DNA of 32,362 bases, taken from positions 1-32,362 of the forward strand of contig JAJZAV010000009.1 of NCBI GenBank assembly GCA_021799255.1. Direction: 5' to 3'. Every line of letters begins with the position of its first letter. The first letter of the stretch is position 1. Positions 23,238-31,471 of the stretch are shown here, piece after piece. Both the position numbers and the translations under genes were made by a program. The notes below the pieces were generated by a model. That model searched no databases. It was not told the DNA's origin and worked only from the letters and a program-made list of their open reading frames with translations. This DNA is from Bacillota bacterium (GTDB taxonomy: Bacteria; Bacillota; Bacilli; Alicyclobacillales; Alicyclobacillaceae).

Positions 23238-25316
23238 TTAGAGATTTTCCTGGGACTCATTTGCGGTGGTAGCTTGCACCGTCTCAAATCTGCTTACTGG
23301 TGCAATGGCACACGAGCAGTCGTATTGGGCTGTCTGTGTGCCTAAATCCGCGCTTCGAGTGGGTGTCAGTTGGTTTACGTTAGACCCGTTGTGCCACCAT
23401 CCGGATTCCATGACTATCGTATCCGGATGTCCCCGGTCGCTGATTTGCACGCGAACCACCAGGCTGCCTTGCTCGTTCCATAGGCGTGCGTAGGATCCGT
23501 CCTTGATGCCCGTGTCGCGGGCTATTTTTGTGGAGACAATGGCAGTCGGAGGGTTCGGAATGTGTGGCAAGTCCTTGTGTTGAGAATTCTCCGAAAACCT
23601 TGGATGAATCGTAAGCAACGCATAGGGATACTCGGTAGGTTCCGCCTTTCCGACGATTCTTCCCCGATTAGAAGGTGGGATGTAGATTGCGGTGCGGGAC
23701 CTTCCCTCGCGCTCGGCAGTGTCCGACGCAAATTCGAAGCGCCCCGATGAGGTTTTGAAATCGCCGTTCTCCCAGGCAATGCGTGGCACTGGCAATCGCA
23801 CAGTTCCTTCTCGCATGAGCCGTTCGAGCGTCACCCCATATGGCTCGCAGGGAGCCAGCGCTCGTTCCATCCAAGCATGAATGGGTTGATTCATTTGGTC
23901 CCCAAACCCGAGTCTGTTCGCCAATTGCCCGAATATCCACCACTCCGGCTTCGCGTCCCCTTGGATGGCCGCGGCGGGACAAATGTACGTAATGTACGGA
24001 TGCCACATCGTTGAGAAGATGAAGTCTTCGTCTTCGAGAACGTGCGTGCACGGAAGAACGTAGTCCATCATTTTTGCGGTCTCCGTAAGAAACTGGTCCA
24101 CGCCGACCTTGACGGGGATCCGGCTGTACGCTTCCCTCAGGCGTGAACTGTTGGGAACCTGGGTTATTGGGTTTGTTCGCGTGACAAAGAGCATCTTTAT
24201 CGGCGGCGTCGCCGCAAGGATTTGGTCAGCCTGCTCGCCTCGGGTGAATTCCCTTACGTCAGCGTGCTTTCGTCCCTGTATGGACTCTTGATCAATCCAG
24301 TCCGCCACTTCACGCTCGGCGTATTGCACGCCTCCCCCTCGGACGCCGACGTTTCCCGTCGCGGCCGCTAGTGCGTCAATCGCCCGAATCGCATTGCCAC
24401 CTCCAGGGTACCGCTGCATGCCCGGTCCCAACAGGGTCGCCACTGGGCCTTCGGTTCCATAGCGTCTGGCGAGATTCAGAATCTGTTGTTCGGAAACATC
24501 AGTCTCTGCGGTGACAAAATCGAGGCTGAACGCGTCGAGGAGAGGCGACAGTTCGTCCCAACCCACGGATTGTTCGGTTACGAATCGCTTGTTCAGCCAG
24601 CCGTTGTCTCGGCAGATACGAAGGACGCCGAGCGCCAGGGCTCCGTCCGTGCCCGGGCGTGGTGCGATGTGCTCCGCCGCGTGATCGGAGAAGTCATTTG
24701 CGATGGGGTTCACAACGACGATTTCTGTTCCAGCCTCGGCCGCTCGACGAAGGAAAGGGATCATGTGGATGTTTGTGACCGACACATTTCTCCCCCACAC
24801 CACCACGGTTCTCGCGTTCATGAGATCCTCCGGGTGGTGCGATTTCGCTTGTCCGAAGTCGTACCGAGCTGCGGTGATGCCTGCGTCCCAACACAGGCTT
24901 CCGACGGTCTCCGTGCAACCTCCAAGTTGATAGAAAAATCGCTGGTTCAGATTCTTTAGAATGGTTCCGGATCCGTAATCAAAGGCGTGAAGGATGGAGT
25001 GGTGACCGTCACTGCGAAGAACAGAGGTCACATGATACGCAATCTCATCGAGCGCTTGATCCCAAGACACGGGTTGCCAGCTGTCTCCCTTGCGTTTAAG
25101 GGGAGTTTGAATGCGCGCCTGTGAATAAAGACGATCACGCAGGCGCCTCCCTCGACTGCACAGGAACCCCGCGGTGATGGGATGGTCTTTGTCTCCTTGG
25201 AGTCTCGTTACGGTATTGCCATCAATTTGGGCGACGATGCCGCAAGTGTCCCAGCAATCGAGGGGACATCCCGTCTTTACGTACCGCACGGGTGATGAAT
25301 CATCATTCCTGGTCAT
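23238..25316 (-). CDS. yyaE: Molybdopterin oxidoreductase, YyaE-like (formate dehydrogenase/DMSO reductase family)
   Basis: A 692-residue cytoplasmic enzyme (no twin-arginine signal). The N-terminal cluster motif CPLDCWDTC...C (Cys17, 21, 25 and 53) binds a [4Fe-4S] centre. The central domains carry molybdopterin-dinucleotide contacts (VVWGRNVSVTNIHM, VVNPIANDFSDHA, PRPGTDGALALGVLR, GPGMQRYPGG) and the C-terminal barrel has ERFLT-like contacts in YALLTIHPRFSENSQHKD and ARLWNEQGSLVVRVQ. The Bacillus counterpart in the same position is also an uncharacterised oxidoreductase. The ATG at 25316 lies inside the DUF951 gene (14-base overlap) behind GGGAG. Electron donor, acceptor and substrate are unknown. 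Confidence 0.92.
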   Translation of the reverse strand: MTRNDDSSPVRYVKTGCPLDCWDTCGIVAQIDGNTVTRLQGDKDHPITAGFLCSRGRRLRDRLYSQARIQTPLKRKGDSWQPVSWDQALDEIAYHVTSVLRSDGHHSILHAFDYGSGTILKNLNQRFFYQLGGCTETVGSLCWDAGITAARYDFGQAKSHHPEDLMNARTVVVWGRNVSVTNIHMIPFLRRAAEAGTEIVVVNPIANDFSDHAAEHIAPRPGTDGALALGVLRICRDNGWLNKRFVTEQSVGWDELSPLLDAFSLDFVTAETDVSEQQILNLARRYGTEGPVATLLGPGMQRYPGGGNAIRAIDALAAATGNVGVRGGGVQYAEREVADWIDQESIQGRKHADVREFTRGEQADQILAATPPIKMLFVTRTNPITQVPNSSRLREAYSRIPVKVGVDQFLTETAKMMDYVLPCTHVLEDEDFIFSTMWHPYITYICPAAAIQGDAKPEWWIFGQLANRLGFGDQMNQPIHAWMERALAPCEPYGVTLERLMREGTVRLPVPRIAWENGDFKTSSGRFEFASDTAEREGRSRTAIYIPPSNRGRIVGKAEPTEYPYALLTIHPRFSENSQHKDLPHIPNPPTAIVSTKIARDTGIKDGSYARLWNEQGSLVVRVQISDRGHPDTIVMESGWWHNGSNVNQLTPTRSADLGTQTAQYDCSCAIAPVSRFETVQATTANESQENL

Positions 25317-25527
25317 TCGTGGTGTTCTCCCTATCGTTCTTGGCGGTTTCCAGGATCTTTCGTATGAGCCTATCGAATCTTGCTCTGGGTATAAGGACGC
25401 TATGGTCGCACTCCGTACATTTCACGCGGATATCCATTCCTAGCCGGATGATACGCCAGCGATTCGCCCCACAAGCGTGCGGTTTCTTCAGTTGGACGAC
25501 ATCACCCATTTGGTACGAGAATGGCAT
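25303..25527 (-). CDS. DUF951 small protein (YyzM-like)
   Basis: A 74-residue protein with the DUF951 core: YQMGDVVQLKKPHACGANRW, RLGMDIRVKCTECDHSVLIPRARFDR. The two cysteines of KCTECDH and the earlier HACG suggest a small zinc-ribbon or OB-like fold, with a possible nucleic-acid role; no function is established. The start ATG at 25527 is set by homology; the frame runs much further upstream through the membrane-protein gene, and that extension is only an overlap. The C-terminal tail (KNDRENTTNDQE) is polar. It precedes the yyaE-like gene and overlaps it by 14 bases, so the two are coupled. The gene is normally found near ychF and parB in Bacillota, as here. Confidence 0.9.
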   Translation of the reverse strand: MPFSYQMGDVVQLKKPHACGANRWRIIRLGMDIRVKCTECDHSVLIPRARFDRLIRKILETAKNDRENTTNDQE

Positions 25528-25601
25528 CGATGGGTACCTCCCAAGAAAGAGTGTTACACGGGTTGGCTGCGACGAGGGCCGTACGTCTTTCTCGGGTTCT
25601 A

Positions 25602-26180
25602 CTATAGCACAAGGGCCACGATATGGCCGACGTACGTGACGGCGAGGGAATGCGCAGTTTCCTCTGCAATCCATGCAAAGTCTTTCAACCAGGCTAGGTT
25701 TCCTACGAGAACAACGAAGATTACGGTTAAGTAGGTGGAGGCAGCGGTCGCCAGCACGTGGAGTGCCACGCTCTGAAGGCGGGTCACAGGCATGTTTGGG
25801 ATGTCCCAGAGCGTCTCCCGCAGCATGGCTACGGTAACAAACACCGAGAATATTGCGAGGGTGATGAGAACGTACAGGATGGACAGCAGCACGTGCGAGG
25901 CAATCCACATCGAGGTGTTTTGTCCCGTTGCCGCCGGAAGTGGCGGAACGTAGTTGTGAATGGCTCCTGCGGGCACCGCATTTGTCTGAACTTGTGCGAG
26001 CGCCCACCGGAACGCCGGACTTGTCGGCGGCGTCAGCGTCCGCTCCAGCCATGGGGCTATGACGGACGCAGTGTAACCCGACGAGATGGCTCCCCCCACA
26101 AGAATCAGCGTTCTTTGGAATCCTCGATGCGTAAGGACGATTTGACACCAGACCCATTCCACCATGACCAACAGATCCAT
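25602..26180 (-). CDS. CvpA-like integral membrane protein
   Basis: A 192-residue hydrophobic protein with about four membrane segments: around residues 2-16, 24-42, 93-115 and 140-160, plus a hydrophobic C-terminus. The N-terminal part, TLILVGGAISSGYTAS after HRGFQR, resembles the RGFxRG start of the CvpA family, and the C-terminal membrane-hairpin layout also fits; the match is by pattern only. A Pro-rich loop separates the second and third segments. The ATG at 26180 follows GGTGGGGGAAG; a GTG directly before it is an alternative, and the longer frame to 26408 has no support. It is the first gene of a run reading towards ychF and is divergent from yyaC. Function unknown. Confidence 0.62.
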   Translation of the reverse strand: MDLLVMVEWVWCQIVLTHRGFQRTLILVGGAISSGYTASVIAPWLERTLTPPTSPAFRWALAQVQTNAVPAGAIHNYVPPLPAATGQNTSMWIASHVLLSILYVLITLAIFSVFVTVAMLRETLWDIPNMPVTRLQSVALHVLATAASTYLTVIFVVLVGNLAWLKDFAWIAEETAHSLAVTYVGHIVALVL

Positions 26181-26329
26181 CACGTTGCTTCCCCCACCTT
26201 CTGATGCGTTTCTCAGTTCCATCCTCGGGTTATCCACTCGACTGGCGAACTTCGGATGGGCCTTTTGGTTGTATGCCTGTGATTTCGATTTGGAGAGTCC
26301 TCTATGGCGTCTAGGGTTTGCGGACACAG

Positions 26330-26360
26330 GTATAGTTGAGCCTACGCGCACGTATACTGG
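26330..26360 (+). promoter_or_regulatory. Possible sporulation-sigma promoter of yyaC
   Basis: GTATA (26330-26334), 16 bases, then CGTATACTGG (26351-26360), 25 bases before the start. The -35 box suits a forespore sigma factor and the -10 box fits only loosely. The same pair reads as GTATA and TATAC on the other strand, so a divergent minus-strand promoter is also possible. Confidence 0.3.
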
Positions 26361-26387
26361 GAATATTCCGGTCTGGGAGGACTGTTG

Positions 26388-27083
26388 GTGGGTCAGGAGC
26401 AGAGACAAGGCGATGAAGACAAGCTAGGGATGTCCATCCGAATCCCGTTTGATGAGCACGGCGCGGCAAGCCGCTTAGCAGAACATCTGCAGCGCGCTCT
26501 GCAGGATGCCAGCGGTCGGAACGTTGTCGTCGTTTGCGTAGGCACGGATAGATCCACCGGCGATGCGTTTGGTCCCATTGTTGGAACCAAATTAGAGACA
26601 TCCATGGGTTTTCAAGGCTTGCGGGTCTATGGCACGCTGAACAATCCGGTCCACGCCGTCAACCTTACCAGCGTTCTAGCCGAGATTAACAGTGAATACA
26701 GCGTACCGCCATTCATTCTTGCAGTGGATGCATGCCTAGGGAAGTTCGATCACGTTGGCCATATCATCCTTGAGCGTGGGCCTCTTCGCCCTGGGGCCGG
26801 CGTGAAGAAGAGCTTGCCCGAGTTTGGAGACTATACGCTCACCGGAGTCGTCAATGTGTGTGGATTCATGGAGTACTTCGTCCTGCAAAACACGCGTTTG
26901 GGTATTGTTATGCGTATGAGTGAGGTCGTGGCGGAGTCGTTGACTCTTGCGTGGCAGCGATTGCGGATTCAGGAGTCTGTCATCGACACCAAGTCTTCAC
27001 ATTTAGCCGGGTTTCATGCGACGAATCCACGCCAGAATACGATTCGACATTCCAGCGTGGATTCGTTTGGAGCGTATGAGTAG
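26388..27083 (+). CDS. yyaC: YyaC-type spore protein (GPR-related protease fold)
   Basis: A 231-residue protein of the YyaC family: VVVVCVGTDRSTGDAFGPIVGTKL, YGTLNNPVHAVNL, ILAVDACLGKFDHVGHI, ERGPLRPGAGVKKSLPEFGDYTLTGVVNVCGFMEYFVLQNTRL. The fold is shared with the germination protease, and in Bacillus the gene is expressed in the forespore, so this marks a spore-former. The GTG at 26388 is chosen because GGGAGG lies 7 bases upstream; the TTG directly before it is possible, and MSIRIPF at 26430 has a poor ribosome site. It is the only plus-strand gene among the parB-side group and ends 9 bases from the converging DUF4446 gene. The C-terminal 30 residues look unstructured. Confidence 0.9.
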   Translation: MGQEQRQGDEDKLGMSIRIPFDEHGAASRLAEHLQRALQDASGRNVVVVCVGTDRSTGDAFGPIVGTKLETSMGFQGLRVYGTLNNPVHAVNLTSVLAEINSEYSVPPFILAVDACLGKFDHVGHIILERGPLRPGAGVKKSLPEFGDYTLTGVVNVCGFMEYFVLQNTRLGIVMRMSEVVAESLTLAWQRLRIQESVIDTKSSHLAGFHATNPRQNTIRHSSVDSFGAYE

Positions 27084-27092
27084 ATCATTCGG

Positions 27093-27617
27093 TTACGGAG
27101 TCCCTACGGGTCGGCGCCTGCGGCCGGCGTCGGCCTGTTTGGGCCCCCCCGTCAAGACCTCAAGTTCCTCTTCGGTTAGCGGGTATCTCGATTCGCCTTC
27201 CAACACGGGCTTTGCGTAGGTCCGTGATTCTTCCCTGCCGTATATCGAGGATAGAACGAGTCCCGTCTTGGTGTCATCCACAAATGCGACCGAGAAACTC
27301 AAGTCGCTGCCGATATCCCCGAATGCGTTGAATCTCATGATGGCCGGGGCGTTCACTTTCCTATGCAGGAGCCCCTGAGTGTCGGTCAGATCACTTTGCA
27401 GTTGGTTAATCTGCGTCTGCAGTTCTTGGATGTCCTTACGCAGAAGTTCGTGGAGTTCCTCAGCGGATGAAACCTCGGGCGGACGTCGACGCCTCGCCTT
27501 GCGCTTCGCTTGGGCCGCTACACTGATGGCGATGATTGCGAGGATGATCCCAATAACTCCTACCGCGCCCGATGCAGCGGCCAACCCCACGATGTGTGCT
27601 GCTGCCAATGTGAACAT
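27093..27617 (-). CDS. DUF4446 membrane-anchored protein
   Basis: A 174-residue protein: an N-terminal hydrophobic segment (about residues 9-34), a basic stretch KRKARRRR, a coiled coil around residues 50-85 (LHELLRKDIQELQTQINQLQ), and the DUF4446 core with MRFNAFGDIGSDLSFSVAFVDD, SSIYGREESRTYAKPV and YPLTEEE. It should sit in the membrane with the rest in the cytoplasm. Function is unknown; the family is regularly placed beside parB. The ATG at 27617 is supported by GGGGGAGGG 10 bases upstream; the ATG at 27647 has none. About 130 bases separate it from parB; CATACTATG (27664-27672, minus strand) resembles a sporulation -10 box. Confidence 0.87.
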   Translation of the reverse strand: MFTLAAAHIVGLAAASGAVGVIGIILAIIAISVAAQAKRKARRRRPPEVSSAEELHELLRKDIQELQTQINQLQSDLTDTQGLLHRKVNAPAIMRFNAFGDIGSDLSFSVAFVDDTKTGLVLSSIYGREESRTYAKPVLEGESRYPLTEEELEVLTGGPKQADAGRRRRPVGTP

Positions 27618-27746
27618 GACGCTTATACCCTCCCCCAGATCCTTCATGTTGCCGGAATGAATCCTCGCATAGTATGTCTGTCCTTCCAGTGATTCTCTCT
27701 GGTAATCTTGGCCGTTTGTTAGCCGGCAAGGAAATGAAGCTTTTTA

Positions 27747-28619
27747 TCACTGTTGGACAATATTTTCAGGAAACAGCTGCAGGATTCGTTCCAAATCCTC
27801 TTTCGAGAAGTAGTCAATCTCGATTTTGCCACGTTTTTTCCCGTGGTGTATCCTCACAGAGGTTCCGAAGTATCCGCGGAGTTGGTTTTCGTATTGTCTA
27901 AGGTGGAGACCCTCCGGGGTCGACGCTGATGCTGTTTCACGTGAAACAGCCTTTGGTTGTTGATAGATGAGGGATTCCAGCTTGCGCACGCTCAACTCCT
28001 CGTGCACTACCTTATCCGCCAATTGAACTTGACGTCCCTTGTCCTCCACCGCAAGCAGCGCGCGCGCATGTCCCATGGATATTGTTCCACGTGAAACATG
28101 ATCCCGAATCTCAGACGGCAAATTCAACAATCTCAGCATGTTCGCCACATGGCTACGACTTTGCCCTACACGCTTGGCCAATTCCTCCTGCGTTAACCCG
28201 CACTTCTCCATCAAACCCGCGTAGGCCTCCGCAATCTCAATCGCATTCAGGTCCTCACGCTGAAGATTCTCAATGAGCGCAATTTCCATGAGTTCAACAT
28301 CAGAAAACTCCCGAACGACCGCGGGCACCGTGACCAATCCAACGAGCTTTGCTGCACGAAACCGACGTTCACCAGCAACAATTTCAAAACCGCGAATGGA
28401 TGACCGACGAACAATCAAAGGCTGAATAATGCCGTGCTCACGAATCGAATCCGCCAATTCCTCGAGCTTCGCCAAGTCAAACTGCCGCCGAGGCTGAAAC
28501 GGATTTGCCCGGACATCCCTAACCTCAATTTCCGCAACCACATCGGAATCCGAAACACTTAGGTCAGGATGTGGAGGAATCAGGGAATTAAGTCCACGCC
28601 CCAGCGCCTTCTTGTGCAC
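27747..28619 (-). CDS. parB: Chromosome partitioning protein ParB (Spo0J)
   Basis: A 290-residue ParB-type CTPase. The start KKALGRGLNSLIP is the ParA-interacting segment; residues 30-130 hold the CTP-binding motifs NPFQPRR, GIIQPLIVR, IVAGERRFRAAK and ALIENLQREDLN; the helix-turn-helix (LTQEELAKRVGQSRSHVANMLRLLNLP) binds parS, and the C-terminus dimerises. It loads at parS, slides along DNA and, with ParA and SMC, segregates the origin. The GTG at 28619 lies 32 bases inside parA, so the genes are coupled. Two parS sites lie within its own coding sequence, as in Bacillus. It is distinct from the paralogue Noc at 29716-30567. Confidence 0.97.
   Translation of the reverse strand: MHKKALGRGLNSLIPPHPDLSVSDSDVVAEIEVRDVRANPFQPRRQFDLAKLEELADSIREHGIIQPLIVRRSSIRGFEIVAGERRFRAAKLVGLVTVPAVVREFSDVELMEIALIENLQREDLNAIEIAEAYAGLMEKCGLTQEELAKRVGQSRSHVANMLRLLNLPSEIRDHVSRGTISMGHARALLAVEDKGRQVQLADKVVHEELSVRKLESLIYQQPKAVSRETASASTPEGLHLRQYENQLRGYFGTSVRIHHGKKRGKIEIDYFSKEDLERILQLFPENIVQQ
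27933..27948. promoter_or_regulatory. parS site 1 (perfect palindrome)
   Basis: TGTTTCACGTGAAACA, an exact match to the consensus ParB-binding palindrome, within the parB coding sequence. Confidence 0.97.
28083..28098. promoter_or_regulatory. parS site 2 (one mismatch)
   Basis: TGTTCCACGTGAAACA, one base from consensus, 150 bases from site 1 and also within parB. Confidence 0.92.
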
Positions 28620-29379
28620 CTCGAATCACTTCCTTCGCGAGATCAAGATAAGTCTCCGCACCCTTCGATCTGGGATCGTACTCTATGATGGGTCTCCCAT
28701 GACTTGGAGCCTCACTCAAACGAACGTTGCGTGGAATGACCGTCGTGTAAACCTTATCTCGGAAGTACTTCTTCACGTCCTCAATGACCTGAAGACCAAG
28801 ATTCGTACGCGCATCCAACATCGTCAGCAACACACCCTCCACCTCGAGGGACGTGTTCAAGTGTCTCTGCACGAGCCGAATGGTGTTCAGCAGCTGACTC
28901 AAACCCTCCAGCGCATAGTACTCACATTGAATGGGAATCAAGACCGAATCGGCGGCAGTCAAAGCGTTCAGCGTCAGCAAACCCAACGACGGCGGGCAAT
29001 CGACAAGAATGTAGTCATATCGACTGCGCAGCGGCTGGACCGCCCTCCTCAGCCGAACCTCCCGGGAAATCGTTGGAACCAACTCAATCTCAGCACCCGC
29101 CAATTGAATCGTTGCGGGTAGGAGCGACAGGTTCGCAAATTCAGTAGTCAAAATAGCATCTTCAATTGGGCAATCGTTCACGATCACGTCATAGATGCAG
29201 TACTTCACATCAGCCTTGTTGATTCCAATCCCTGATGTGGTATTCCCCTGCGGATCACTATCAACCAACAGAACCTTTTGCCCTAACGATGCAAGACAGG
29301 CCCCCAGGTTCACGGAAGTCGTGGTCTTCCCCACGCCACCCTTCTGATTGGCGATAGCGATTACGCGCCCCGTCGACAC
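28588..29379 (-). CDS. parA: Chromosome partitioning ATPase ParA (Soj)
   Basis: A 263-residue deviant-Walker ATPase: KGGVGKTTTSVNLGA (residues 13-27), LLVDSDPQGNTTSGIG, DYILVDCPPSLGLLTLNAL and the C-terminal PRNVRLSEAPSHGRPIIEYDP. The ATP-bound dimer binds DNA non-specifically and is stimulated to hydrolyse by the ParB N-terminus; in Bacillus it also tunes DnaA. The GTG at 29379 is chosen because GGGAGGG lies 7 bases upstream; a TTG at 29403 lies before that ribosome site. It is followed by parB with a 32-base overlap. About 340 bases upstream are non-coding and contain a palindrome next to a possible promoter. A partial Noc-type box lies inside the gene. Confidence 0.97.
   Translation of the reverse strand: MSTGRVIAIANQKGGVGKTTTSVNLGACLASLGQKVLLVDSDPQGNTTSGIGINKADVKYCIYDVIVNDCPIEDAILTTEFANLSLLPATIQLAGAEIELVPTISREVRLRRAVQPLRSRYDYILVDCPPSLGLLTLNALTAADSVLIPIQCEYYALEGLSQLLNTIRLVQRHLNTSLEVEGVLLTMLDARTNLGLQVIEDVKKYFRDKVYTTVIPRNVRLSEAPSHGRPIIEYDPRSKGAETYLDLAKEVIRGAQEGAGAWT
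29057..29070. promoter_or_regulatory. Possible Noc-binding site inside parA
   Basis: ACCTCCCGGGAAAT matches 12 of 14 positions of the Bacillus Noc box ATTTCCCGGGAAAT; the right half is exact and the left half has two changes. One such match could be chance. Confidence 0.35.
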
Positions 29380-29715
29380 TGCGATGCCCTCCCTAACAGC
29401 CAAGTAAACCCACTCCCACTAGAAGGGGTGTCAAAAACCACCCGCAACCACTCAATATCCACGGGTTTGCAGATCCATAGGAACGACCAACTTCGCGGAT
29501 TTGACAATGCAGACAGGCAGGCACACCAAAGCAACCACCCTAGTGCCTGCGCAGCTCGCCTAGCCTCTACCACTGTGGCCAATCGAAGAACCTAGTAAAT
29601 CTCACGTCTAGCACTAACCCAACACCCATTGTACTGCAAAGGACCCATCGATGGGGGCTTTCGACATAAAAACAATCGATAAAACCCAAAGAGAAATCTC
29701 CCATTTCGAAGAAAC
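29380..29715. other. 336-base non-coding region between noc and parA
   Basis: No convincing gene. It holds a near-palindrome (29638-29661) beside a TACAAT -10-like box on the minus strand (29633-29628) and a small GAAAT/ATTTC hairpin just after noc. A minus-strand frame at 29361-29582 lacks a ribosome site and overlaps parA. Confidence 0.6.
29638..29661. repeat. 24-base near-palindrome upstream of parA
   Basis: The centre CCCATCGATGGG (29644-29655) is a perfect 12-bp palindrome, extended by AAAG and CTTT at the outer ends with two unpaired positions on each side. It sits just upstream of a minus-strand TACAAT, in the spacer or -35 region, so it may be an operator or a weak end-of-noc hairpin. 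Confidence 0.45.
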
Positions 29716-30567
29716 CTAGCTAGATCTTCCAATCGTACCATTGCGCCCCGTCTTCGGCAGGCGAATCACGAACTCGTATGAATCTTCCCTCTCAACCTCA
29801 TTTACGTCCACGGAGATACCATTCTTTTCAATCATTTCAAGAGACTTGCGAATCGTATTCACCGCGATACGCATATCTTTCGACAACGTCTTTTTCCGAC
29901 TGCGATTCGTCTTGTCACCATGCAGCTTGGCAAGCCGACTCGCTACCCTCTCCTCCATCTGCTTCACGTTCCAACCGTGATCGATGCACGCTTTCAAGAG
30001 TTCCGTCTGCAACTGTGCACTCGGCAACGCGAGGAGAGCGCGTGCGTGCCGTTCTGTGATTGCCCTCGCTAGCAACGCCTGCTGAACGTCCTCCGGAAGG
30101 TGCAACAATCGGAGCTTATTCGCGATGGTGGATTGTCCCTTCCCGAGTCGTTGCGCGAGACTTTCCTGAGTAAGCCCATGCAGTTCTAACAACTGCTGAT
30201 ATGCGACGGCTTCTTCAATAGGCGTTAATCCTTCGCGCTGAAGATTCTCAATGAGAGCCACCGACGCCGCCTGGGCGTCGTTCATGTCACGCACAATCGC
30301 AGGAATTCTGAGCCAACCAAGAGACTTCACGGCCCGCCAACGACGCTCGCCGGCTATGAGCTCGTATCTTCCGTTTCGAAATCGAACGACGACGGGTTGA
30401 ATCACCCCATGAGTCTGTATCGTTTTCGCGAGTTCATCAATCGCCTCGGAATCGAAGACCGATCTCGGTTGGAAAGGATTCGAAACAATCTCCTCTACAT
30501 CGATGTCCACGACGCTCGCGTTTTGCCCGTCGCGCATGCTGAGCAATTTGCCCCAGGGCTCCCTCAT
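29716..30567 (-). CDS. noc: Nucleoid occlusion protein Noc (ParB paralogue)
   Basis: A 283-residue ParB-family CTPase: NPFQPRSVFD, GVIQPVVVRF, IAGERRWRAVKS and VALIENLQREGL form the CTP-binding part, followed by the helix-turn-helix LTQESLAQRLGKGQSTIANKLRLLHLP. The short N-terminus MREPWGKLLSM could be the amphipathic membrane-binding helix that Noc uses to keep the division machinery off the chromosome. Place next to rsmG and upstream of parA is the normal noc position. It is clearly different from ParB at 27747-28619, especially in the helix that reads the DNA. The ATG at 30567 follows GGGGGCGG; a promoter lies at 30650-30678. Confidence 0.93.
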   Translation of the reverse strand: MREPWGKLLSMRDGQNASVVDIDVEEIVSNPFQPRSVFDSEAIDELAKTIQTHGVIQPVVVRFRNGRYELIAGERRWRAVKSLGWLRIPAIVRDMNDAQAASVALIENLQREGLTPIEEAVAYQQLLELHGLTQESLAQRLGKGQSTIANKLRLLHLPEDVQQALLARAITERHARALLALPSAQLQTELLKACIDHGWNVKQMEERVASRLAKLHGDKTNRSRKKTLSKDMRIAVNTIRKSLEMIEKNGISVDVNEVEREDSYEFVIRLPKTGRNGTIGRSS

Positions 30568-30649
30568 TCGTACCGCCCCCGAATTCCAATGTGTGAAAAC
30601 CAGTCCCGCTCCTAGTCAAAGGAGTTTCGTCGCCATACGGTTTCCACAA

Positions 30650-30678
30650 CCTATATGGAATCCCTGCCTTCCTGACAA
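30650..30678 (-). promoter_or_regulatory. Probable promoter of noc
   Basis: Minus strand TTGTCA (30678-30673), a 17-base spacer and TATAGG (30655-30650), giving a leader of about 75 bases that contains a CTCCT/AGGAG hairpin. Confidence 0.45.
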
Positions 30679-30760
30679 AGGTTCTATTGCTTCGTCAAAA
30701 CCCGACAACGCCGCATCCTCTTCCAAGGCCTTCCTCAGTTCAAAACGACACAAACCGACA

Positions 30761-31471
30761 CTACCCTAAGGGTTTCCTCTGCGGCGTCCCTGCTTTTCGC
30801 GGGTACGAGGAAGGCGTAGCCATTCGCTGGCGCACAATGACGATATTTCGCTCTCCTTGGCCATCCGGCAAGGAAAACGACTCCACCCCTACCACTTCGG
30901 CCCCGAGTCGTTTTGCCACTCGCTTGCCCTCATTGAGCTCGTCCTTTAATCCTGGACCCTTGTACGCAAAAAAGTAGCCGCCGACGCGCACAAAGGGCAA
31001 GGACAGTTCCATCAAGACGTTTAGCCGCGCTACGGCGCGGGAGAGCGCAACGTCGAACCGATTTCGAAAATCGGGGACTCGCCCCAGATCCTCCGCTCGT
31101 CCGTGAACCAATGACACGTTCTCAAGGTGAATTTCCGAAACCACCGCATCCAAGAACCTCAGCCGCTTTTGCAACGAGTCGACCAAGGTAAAGGTCATCG
31201 TTGGGTAGGAGATGGCGAGGGGCAACCCAGGGAATCCGGCTCCCGTTCCGACATCGACGCAACTCGCATCCTTGGGAAGTTCCCTAAAAGCCGAGATCCG
31301 AGACACCTGGACACTGTCCCAAAAGTGCTTTAGGAACACCTCATCCCTATCCACAATTCCCGTTAGATTCATCCGCTCATTTTCCGAGACGAGGCGACTG
31401 TAATACCGCTCAAATTGTTCCTTGGCCTCTGTCGACAGCTGCTTTACCCAGTCTCCAACCTCATTACTCAT
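30761..31471 (-). CDS. rsmG: 16S rRNA (guanine-N7)-methyltransferase RsmG (GidB)
   Basis: A 236-residue class I methyltransferase: [17 protein letters not shown] and [11 protein letters not shown] in the N-terminal part, the SAM-binding [16 protein letters not shown] near residue 73, [13 protein letters not shown], and [18 protein letters not shown] with the [10 protein letters not shown] segment. It methylates N7 of G527 (E. coli numbering) in 16S rRNA; its loss gives low-level streptomycin resistance. The ATG at 31471 overlaps the mnmG stop by 8 bases; the GTG at 31486 is an alternative with an AACAGG site. The pair mnmG-rsmG is a standard origin-side unit. The C-terminus has a basic tail ([13 protein letters not shown]). 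Confidence 0.95.
   Translation of the reverse strand: MSNEVGDWVKQLSTEAKEQFERYYSRLVSENERMNLTGIVDRDEVFLKHFWDSVQVSRISAFRELPKDASCVDVGTGAGFPGLPLAISYPTMTFTLVDSLQKRLRFLDAVVSEIHLENVSLVHGRAEDLGRVPDFRNRFDVALSRAVARLNVLMELSLPFVRVGGYFFAYKGPGLKDELNEGKRVAKRLGAEVVGVESFSLPDGQGERNIVIVRQRMATPSSYPRKAGTPQRKPLG

Noticed and set aside
25528-26157. Long N-terminal extension of the DUF951 protein
   Set aside because: It is a different frame through the CvpA-like gene; the DUF951 domain and start lie entirely in 25303-25527.
26230-26238. TTATCCACT, one base from a DnaA box
   Set aside because: A single box in a gap between genes; no cluster or AT-rich region, so not an origin. oriC should lie beyond the right edge.
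29361-29582. Minus-strand frame of 73 codons upstream of parA
   Set aside because: No ribosome site, starts at TTG, overlaps the parA start and has no family resemblance.
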